Shown piece after piece: positions 6,378-9,695 of a stretch of DNA of 9,695 bases. Made by a program: the position numbers and the translations under genes. Position 1 is the first letter of the stretch; each line of letters begins with the position of its first letter. Origin of the DNA: CAYSVN01 sp964434585 (GTDB lineage Bacteria; Patescibacteriota; Gracilibacteria; Peribacterales; Peribacteraceae); the NCBI GenBank assembly GCA_964434585.1, contig CAYSVN010000044.1:1-9695 (forward strand), in the 5' to 3' direction. The notes under the pieces are model-generated. The model saw only the letters and a list, made by a program, of their open reading frames with translations. It was not told where the DNA came from and did no database searches.

Positions 6378-7892
6378 TTAAGAAAACTGCCTTCGAAGAG
6401 CAAATAAAGTTCCTGCTACTGCACCAATTAATGTTAGCCAAAGCATAGTGCTGGTAAGACCAGTTTCGCCTGGCACAGTGGTTGCACCTACTTGTTGAGT
6501 TAGACCTGCTTGTAAAGGGCTAGTAGCAATAGGGTTGCTAGGAGCAGGATCTGCGCCAGTAACACCAACGTTTAGTACTAATGGTGCGCTTGATGAATTA
6601 GGGTTGCCAATGGTTACACTTACTTCTTGGCTAAAACCTGTTTCATCACCACTGGCATTAAGTGCACGTAGGGCAAAGTAGACAGTACGGCCTAACGGTA
6701 AGCCGCGCAGTACATGGGTGTTATCTTTAGCGGCAACTGTACGACGGTGTAAATATTTACTCGAAGTTTCACCATAGTAAAGGTTGTAGCCTTTTACACC
6801 AGCGACAGCTAATGGGTCCCAGGCTAGCATAGCTGCCGTGCCTTCGCTGGTTACTCTTAACCTAGTTGGGGTAATGCTTAACCATTCGCTATTGGTTACT
6901 TTTGGCATTGTTTCTGTACCTTCTGTACAAATATTTTGTTCACAAATTCCACTTACGCACTCTCTGTCTTTTGCACAACTGGCTCCATTTTCTTTTGGAC
7001 CGTTTTTATTAGCATTGTCGTCATCGGCATTGCTAGAGTCAGAAGAATTACTAGATGTGCCATTTGATGATTCGCTGCTAGCGCTTTCGCTTCCATTGTC
7101 ATCACTATTACCACCACTGTTTCCATTTCCATTGTCATCACCACTGTCATTAACGTTATTGCTATCACTACTATTGCCATCGTTATCGCTATCATCCTCA
7201 CTGTCATTGCTAATTGCATCTTTTGCCATATTGACAAGGAGCGAACCAAGGGCGTCGACATCTAAAATTGATACTTCTTTACCGTTTTCTAGTGTGTAAA
7301 TATTGGTTTCTTTACCAATACCATAAAAATTTAATGGACTACTTGTTGCGTTACTTCCGTCTAAAGGAGTAAGAACAACAGAAGCTAATCTTAATAGCTT
7401 ATCTGTTGGTTCAGAGCCTGACTCTGCACTGGCTTCCATTTTTACAAAACCTTCTTCGGGGTAACAATCCTGCATTCCTGGAGAAATAAGCGATAGCACG
7501 CTGCCCATTGTTACACTTTTACACTCTAATACTTTTGGGTCGTACGTTAACCAAACGCTTGCTTTTGTAATTGGCTGACCACCAGGGTTAGGCAGGTCTA
7601 AGTTTAATGTAAAAGGCTCGCCAGGTTTTAATGCTGGGGTTTCACTAGTTCCAGGGTCTTTAGCTGGAAATGTGCAATCAAAATCTACATGTTTGTTGCC
7701 AGGACTTAGTATGCCATCAATATCACCAATTTTATCACTACCAAACATGTTGTCCTCGTTTTTCTCACCTTCGGTAATAGTAGCTTCACACTCTGGTGAA
7801 TATAAAAATGAGGCATCGTTACTGGCAGCAAATGAAACAGGCACTACAAGTAGTGCTGTAGCTACTGCTGCTGTAAAAAAGTATTTATTCAT
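6378..7892 (-). CDS. Secreted cohesin-like / FnIII surface protein with PGETG tail
   Basis: The 504-aa protein opens with a clear signal peptide (1-23, cleavage likely after SFAA). A beta-rich domain (~68-192) containing the motif ITKASVWLTYDPKVLE, with late strands VKMEASAES and LLRLASVVLTPL, resembles cohesin-fold domains. Next is an acidic Ser/Asp/Asn linker (~229-297), then a four-Cys box with spacing C-x5-C-x4-C-x4-C (C306, C312, C317, C322) like small EB-type modules. A fibronectin type III domain follows (~335-428, with MLAWDPLAVAGVKGYNLYYG and GRTVYFALRALN). The end is VPGETGLTST (473-482), a hydrophobic helix (~483-499) and RRQFS, an anchor tail. The ATG lies inside the end of the dockerin-like gene (8-bp overlap), and the next gene follows after 3 nt. 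A dockerin-binding scaffold is inferred; the cohesin call is by pattern only. Confidence 0.8.
   Translation of the reverse strand: MNKYFFTAAVATALLVVPVSFAASNDASFLYSPECEATITEGEKNEDNMFGSDKIGDIDGILSPGNKHVDFDCTFPAKDPGTSETPALKPGEPFTLNLDLPNPGGQPITKASVWLTYDPKVLECKSVTMGSVLSLISPGMQDCYPEEGFVKMEASAESGSEPTDKLLRLASVVLTPLDGSNATSSPLNFYGIGKETNIYTLENGKEVSILDVDALGSLLVNMAKDAISNDSEDDSDNDGNSSDSNNVNDSGDDNGNGNSGGNSDDNGSESASSESSNGTSSNSSDSSNADDDNANKNGPKENGASCAKDRECVSGICEQNICTEGTETMPKVTNSEWLSITPTRLRVTSEGTAAMLAWDPLAVAGVKGYNLYYGETSSKYLHRRTVAAKDNTHVLRGLPLGRTVYFALRALNASGDETGFSQEVSVTIGNPNSSSAPLVLNVGVTGADPAPSNPIATSPLQAGLTQQVGATTVPGETGLTSTMLWLTLIGAVAGTLFALRRQFS
7002..7208 (-). repeat. Low-complexity Ser/Asp/Asn linker-coding tract
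   Basis: About 69 codons of the cohesin-like gene are almost only Ser, Asp, Asn, Gly and Glu, written with many AGT/GAT/AAT-type codons. The result is a quasi-repetitive tract with no fixed unit. It separates the N-terminal beta domain from the Cys box and FnIII domain and is likely a flexible acidic stalk that can vary in length between strains. Confidence 0.75.
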
Positions 7893-8241
7893 ATGTTGGT
7901 ATGTTTTTAATGATGTAGTCTACATCTTTATCTGTAAGTTTTTCGTCACCGTTAAAATCATATAATTTAATTTCTTCTGCTGTTGGCAATCGATCTTCTG
8001 CAGATATTGCAATAATTTCTCTGGCTGCTTCTATGGTTGGTATTTTTTCTTCTAGCTGCATTTTTTTAGCCTGTCTTACTGCATCGTCTGGAATGGTTGC
8101 ACCTAGCATACCTACGGTATTTAGCTTACCATTTGTTGCTACACCAAGAGCAAAAAATCCTGTGACCATACAAACTGTTAATACAGATGCCTGGATCATC
8201 TTAAATGCCTTAGGTTTTTGGGTTTTTGTTGTTTTCATCAT
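7885..8241 (-). CDS. Small membrane-tethered protein with dockerin-like Ca loop
   Basis: The product is 118 aa from the first of two tandem ATGs. A basic N-terminus (1-15) precedes one hydrophobic segment (~16-36) that is either a signal peptide or an anchor. The mature part is short and charged and ends in a single EF-hand-like loop of dockerin type, DFNGDEKLTDKD (95-106), with Asp95, Asn97, Asp99, Thr103 and Asp106 in ligand positions, followed by a helix (VDYIIKNI). True dockerins have two such repeats; only one is present. It heads the operon and overlaps by 8 bp the next gene, which encodes a cohesin-like domain, so partnership is likely. A promoter, TTGAGG-17 nt-TACAAT, ends 3 nt before the first ATG and 6 nt before the second. 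The second ATG (8238) therefore fits a leaderless start better. Confidence 0.78.
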   Translation of the reverse strand: MMKTTKTQKPKAFKMIQASVLTVCMVTGFFALGVATNGKLNTVGMLGATIPDDAVRQAKKMQLEEKIPTIEAAREIIAISAEDRLPTAEEIKLYDFNGDEKLTDKDVDYIIKNIPTYE

Positions 8242-8244
8242 ATT

Positions 8245-8273
8245 ATTGTACTCTTTTTTTGGTTTTTCCTCAA
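8245..8273 (-). promoter_or_regulatory. Promoter of the three-gene surface operon
   Basis: On the minus strand a -35 TTGAGG (8273-8268) and a -10 TACAAT (8250-8245) are separated by exactly 17 nt of A-rich DNA. The -10 ends 6 nt before the second ATG of the dockerin-like gene, matching the leaderless spacing seen at folD and the PKD gene. Confidence 0.6.
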
Positions 8274-8460
8274 TGAGCTATTGTTGACAGATTGTTTTCA
8301 TAAGTTTTAATTACTATTTAGGTAAGTATTTTTTGTGCACATTGCGAAAGATTATCTGGTAAGTTTTTAATAGAATAATTTACTATTGTAATGACTTATA
8401 GCTACTTATTTATGTAAAACTGGATAGGTAATAATAGTTATCTGGACAGAATGCAAGTAT
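8274..8460. other. AT-rich intergenic stretch between surface operon and right-hand genes
   Basis: No gene is seen here. The DNA is strongly AT-rich with loose direct repeats: TAAGTTTTAATTACTATTT (8301-8319) recurs with an insertion at 8359-8387, and GGTAAGT occurs at 8321 and 8358. TTGACA occurs on the plus strand at 8284 but has no gene downstream. The stretch may hold upstream operon control sites; nothing firm can be assigned. Confidence 0.4.
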
Positions 8461-8490
8461 AAAAAACCCGCAACATTGCTGCTACGGGTT
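8461..8490 (-). terminator. Rho-independent terminator of the 220-aa protein gene
   Basis: On the minus strand AACCCG (8490-8485) pairs with CGGGTT (8470-8465). An inner CAGC/GTTG stem and a 3-nt bulge complete the hairpin, and a run of six T follows (8466-8461). It lies about 30 nt past the stop codon. Confidence 0.8.
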
Positions 8491-8496
8491 GTGTTG

Positions 8497-8520
8497 ACCC
8501 TTTTACGAACACGTAAGGGT
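8497..8520 (-). terminator. Second hairpin directly after the 220-aa gene stop
   Basis: ACCCTTACG and CGTAAAAGGGT form a 9-bp stem with a 2-nt bulge and a TGTT loop, overlapping the TAA stop. It lacks a T run and sits just before the main terminator, so it may protect the 3' end or help termination. Confidence 0.45.
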
Positions 8521-9182
8521 TAGTCGTCCCAGTGTGCAAATGGTTCTTCGCATTGAGGATAACGTTCTTTGAGCCACTCGTGCGCCGTGGAACTCAGCTC
8601 TTGTGTAATGTCGTAATCATTTTTGCCTACCTGCTTAGGTTCGGTACGGTAAAGTTCCGTTCCGTCGGCATCAAGTACGACAGCAACACAATCTGCAACT
8701 TCATCTTCGGTCAAATCATAGCGATTACGACCGTCAACGAGTGTAGTATCCACTCTGAAACGAGGACGCCACTGCATGTGACCACTGCGGTCATAGAATG
8801 CAGCTTTGTAGAAAATTCCAGCACGCTTGCGACCTTTTTCATCGAGTAGGTCGCTCCACATACTGTGGTCAGTTGCCTTCTTTTGCCAACCTTCTGGCAG
8901 CTTGACTTCAATGAACACGTCATCAATGTCATTGCCGAAGGAGAAACCAAGTTTCCCCAGTGCCTCACGATGCTCCATCAGCCTATCCTTTGGAAGGCGT
9001 TGACTGTGCACAACTTCTTGCTGTCCGAGCGCTTCGGATGCTTCAATTCCACCAGGTATACTGGCAGTAATAGCATCGTCGACATTGCCTGACAGAAAAG
9101 CGGTAAGCGCAGCAGGATTGCCCGTGTTGACACCAGCTTTGTTGGCTTCATCAAGAGTCTTTTCAACTTGCTTATCATTCAT
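8520..9182 (-). CDS. Conserved-looking hypothetical protein, 220 aa, possibly phage/plasmid-type
   Basis: I do not recognise a function. The protein is soluble (no signal or membrane segment) and acidic. An N-terminal part (~1-60) looks disordered (Asp/Glu/Gly/Ala-rich). A compact core (~75-145) contains FGNDIDDVFIEVKLPEGWQ, DHSMWSDLLDEKGRKRAGIFYKAAFYDR and WRPRFRV, rich in aromatic residues. The C-terminal part (~150-220) includes ELYRTEP and a Trp/Tyr-rich helix. The core resembles, from memory only, hypothetical proteins of phages and large-genome bacteria. Unlike every gene to its left it has a Shine-Dalgarno (AAAGGA, 9 nt before ATG), a leader of about 70 nt, an extended -10 promoter and a strong terminator. 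Its GC (near 47% in a stretch I counted) is visibly above the flanks. These points suggest acquisition by transfer. Confidence 0.75.
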   Translation of the reverse strand: MNDKQVEKTLDEANKAGVNTGNPAALTAFLSGNVDDAITASIPGGIEASEALGQQEVVHSQRLPKDRLMEHREALGKLGFSFGNDIDDVFIEVKLPEGWQKKATDHSMWSDLLDEKGRKRAGIFYKAAFYDRSGHMQWRPRFRVDTTLVDGRNRYDLTEDEVADCVAVVLDADGTELYRTEPKQVGKNDYDITQELSSTAHEWLKERYPQCEEPFAHWDD

Positions 9183-9190
9183 CTCATCAT

Positions 9191-9197
9191 TTCCTTT
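9191..9197 (-). promoter_or_regulatory. Shine-Dalgarno of the 220-aa protein gene
   Basis: CAAAGGAAATG precedes the start; the AAAGGA core is 9 nt from ATG at 9182. It decides this start over two overlapping ATGs just upstream, which are out of frame and stop at once. It is the only convincing Shine-Dalgarno in the window. Confidence 0.6.
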
Positions 9198-9260
9198 GCG
9201 AAAATTATTGTAAAAGGGCTACAGTGCGACTAATTCTTCAAAGAAGTTTCAGTACACAAA

Positions 9261-9292
9261 ATTATAACATAACTTTTATTATATTATGTCAA
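9261..9292 (-). promoter_or_regulatory. Promoter of the 220-aa protein gene
   Basis: On the minus strand the extended -10 TGTTATAAT (9269-9261) matches TGnTATAAT perfectly. A perfect TTGACA lies at 9292-9287, but the 20-nt spacer is too long for a normal -35, so the extended -10 probably suffices. The mRNA leader would be roughly 70 nt. Confidence 0.65.
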
Positions 9293-9302
9293 GTTCTGCT
9301 TA

Positions 9303-9485
9303 TTAAGTTTTATCTTGTATCTCTCTCTTCTTCACGCCCATTAGTAAGGCGTTATCAATACAGTCAGCTTTATTGTTGTAGCCTTCAGTGCTAGCGCCTA
9401 CAGTCCTGTTGTTTGCTGCTAATCTTTTCCATCTGAACTCTCCTTTGGAATCCTTATAGAGTTGTGCACGTAATGTTCTTGGCAT
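9303..9485 (-). CDS. YegP-family (DUF1508) small protein, single copy
   Basis: The 60-aa protein is one YegP/DUF1508 unit. AQLYKDSKGEFRWKRLAANNRTVGASTEGYNNKADCIDNA (in short, YKDxKGEFRW, AAN, SxEGYxxKxxC) follows the family pattern F-x-I/L-YKD-x-x-GE-x-RWRL-x-AxNG-x-x-I-x-x-S-EGY-x-x-K. E. coli YegP has two tandem units; one is present here, followed by a short Lys-rich tail. Family members are small beta/alpha cytoplasmic proteins whose role is not settled. An extended -10 box lies upstream, giving a leader of about 26 nt without a clear Shine-Dalgarno. No terminator is seen before the next gene, whose own promoter lies in the 120-bp gap. It may belong to the acquired right-hand segment. Confidence 0.82.
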   Translation of the reverse strand: MPRTLRAQLYKDSKGEFRWKRLAANNRTVGASTEGYNNKADCIDNALLMGVKKREIQDKT

Positions 9486-9517
9486 TGGTTATTGATTGGT
9501 AAGGGTAATGTACTACT

Positions 9518-9526
9518 ATTATATCA
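9518..9526 (-). promoter_or_regulatory. Extended -10 promoter of the YegP-family gene
   Basis: TGATATAAT on the minus strand is a perfect TGnTATAAT. The hexamer ends 32 nt before the ATG at 9485. No -35 of quality is present at 16-18 nt. Confidence 0.6.
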
Positions 9527-9542
9527 TGAATGTAAGCCCTAC

Positions 9543-9572
9543 AGCTTAACTGTTATAACAACAGCTAAAGCT
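9543..9572 (-). repeat. Inverted repeat upstream of the YegP-family promoter
   Basis: On the minus strand AGCTTTAGCTGTT and AACAGTTAAGCT form a 12-bp stem with one bulged T, one G-T wobble and a 5-nt loop (GTTAT). No T run follows. It lies about 17 bp upstream of the extended -10 box. It could be an operator, or a 3' hairpin of the gene ending at 9579. Confidence 0.55.
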
Positions 9573-9578
9573 AAGGTA

Positions 9579-9607
9579 TTACCCCCTCACTACGTTCGAG
9601 GGGTAGA
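9579..9607. repeat. GC-rich hairpin at the end of the right-edge frame
   Basis: TACCCCCTC (9579-9587) and GAGGGGTA (9599-9606) pair over 8 bp with one bulged C around a loop of 11 nt. It overlaps the stop of the partial frame. No T run follows on either strand, so a terminator role is uncertain. Confidence 0.5.
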
Positions 9608-9695
9608 CGGGCTTAGTTGTCATGTAACGAATCTGTTTACCAAAGTAGGTGTTCTGCTGCTGCTCGTAGGTATAGGCTGGTTTGAACCGTTTTAT
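9579..9695 (-). CDS. Possible C-terminal end of a further gene, cut by window edge
   Basis: One minus-strand frame is open for 38 codons from the window edge to a TAA at 9581-9579. The peptide is plausible (basic and aromatic, e.g. RFKPAYTYEQQQ and GKQIRYMTTKPVYPS) and uses GC-ending codons like its right-hand neighbours. The other five frames are broken. A frame of this length can occur by chance, so it is a tentative call with no family assignment. Same strand as the YegP-family and 220-aa genes. Confidence 0.4.
   Translation of the reverse strand: MKRFKPAYTYEQQQNTYFGKQIRYMTTKPVYPSNVVRG

Noticed and set aside
6953..7261. 102-codon minus-strand frame rich in Met, Thr and Val
   Set aside because: It is a shifted frame of the same low-complexity tract, with biased composition and no upstream signals.
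6838..7299. 153-codon plus-strand frame, Leu/Ser-rich
   Set aside because: It is antisense to the Ser/Asp/Asn linker region; its Leu/Ser bias is the mirror of that low-complexity tract, and the minus-strand gene has signal peptide and domains.
8284..8320. TTGACA on the plus strand with a loose TTAATT at 17 nt
   Set aside because: The -10 is weak and nothing downstream on the plus strand is coding; chance occurrence in AT-rich DNA is likely, although a small RNA cannot be excluded.
8532..9178. Several frames on both strands overlapping the 220-aa gene
   Set aside because: Only the 8520-9182 frame has promoter, Shine-Dalgarno and terminator in register.
1..9695. CRISPR arrays, tRNA or rRNA genes, insertion sequences
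   Set aside because: No spaced direct repeats, no tRNA or rRNA signature and no transposase frame were seen on either strand.

Overview
The window looks like chromosome from an AT-rich, Gram-positive-type (monoderm) bacterium, most likely a Patescibacteria/CPR lineage, possibly a Saccharibacteria relative. This placement is an inference. It rests on almost no Shine-Dalgarno sequences in front of the left-hand genes, promoters whose -10 box sits about 6 nt from the start codon (leaderless mRNAs), several large membrane-tethered surface proteins, and C-terminal PETG-like sorting tails. TGA is read as a stop (end of the ABC ATPase gene), so genetic code 25 is not in use.

Left part (1-4557, all minus strand; read right to left): a 668-aa membrane protein with six PKD-like Ig domains; a 30-aa single-helix protein, absent from routine gene calls, whose stop overlaps the infC start (TAATG); infC (IF-3); then an FtsE-type ABC ATPase overlapping by ATGA a MacB-type permease that runs off the left edge. 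The usual infC partners rpmI and rplT are not next to infC.

Middle (4558-5622): a divergent intergenic region holding a large imperfect inverted repeat and two face-away promoters, then folD on the plus strand, ending at a compact hairpin shared with the convergent operon.

Surface operon (8241 to 5604, minus strand): three tightly packed genes encode a small membrane-tethered protein with a dockerin-like calcium loop, a secreted cohesin-like/FnIII protein with a long Ser/Asp/Asn linker and a PGETG-TM-Arg tail, and a cupredoxin-like-fold protein with a QPETG-TM-Arg/Lys tail. The combination suggests a self-assembling surface complex and is the best candidate for something new in the window.

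Right part (8461-9695, minus strand): a different style of DNA. It holds a 220-aa protein of unknown function with a real Shine-Dalgarno, higher GC and a strong terminator, a one-copy YegP/DUF1508 protein with an extended -10 promoter, and the C-terminal end of a possible further gene at the edge. This may be a horizontally acquired segment.
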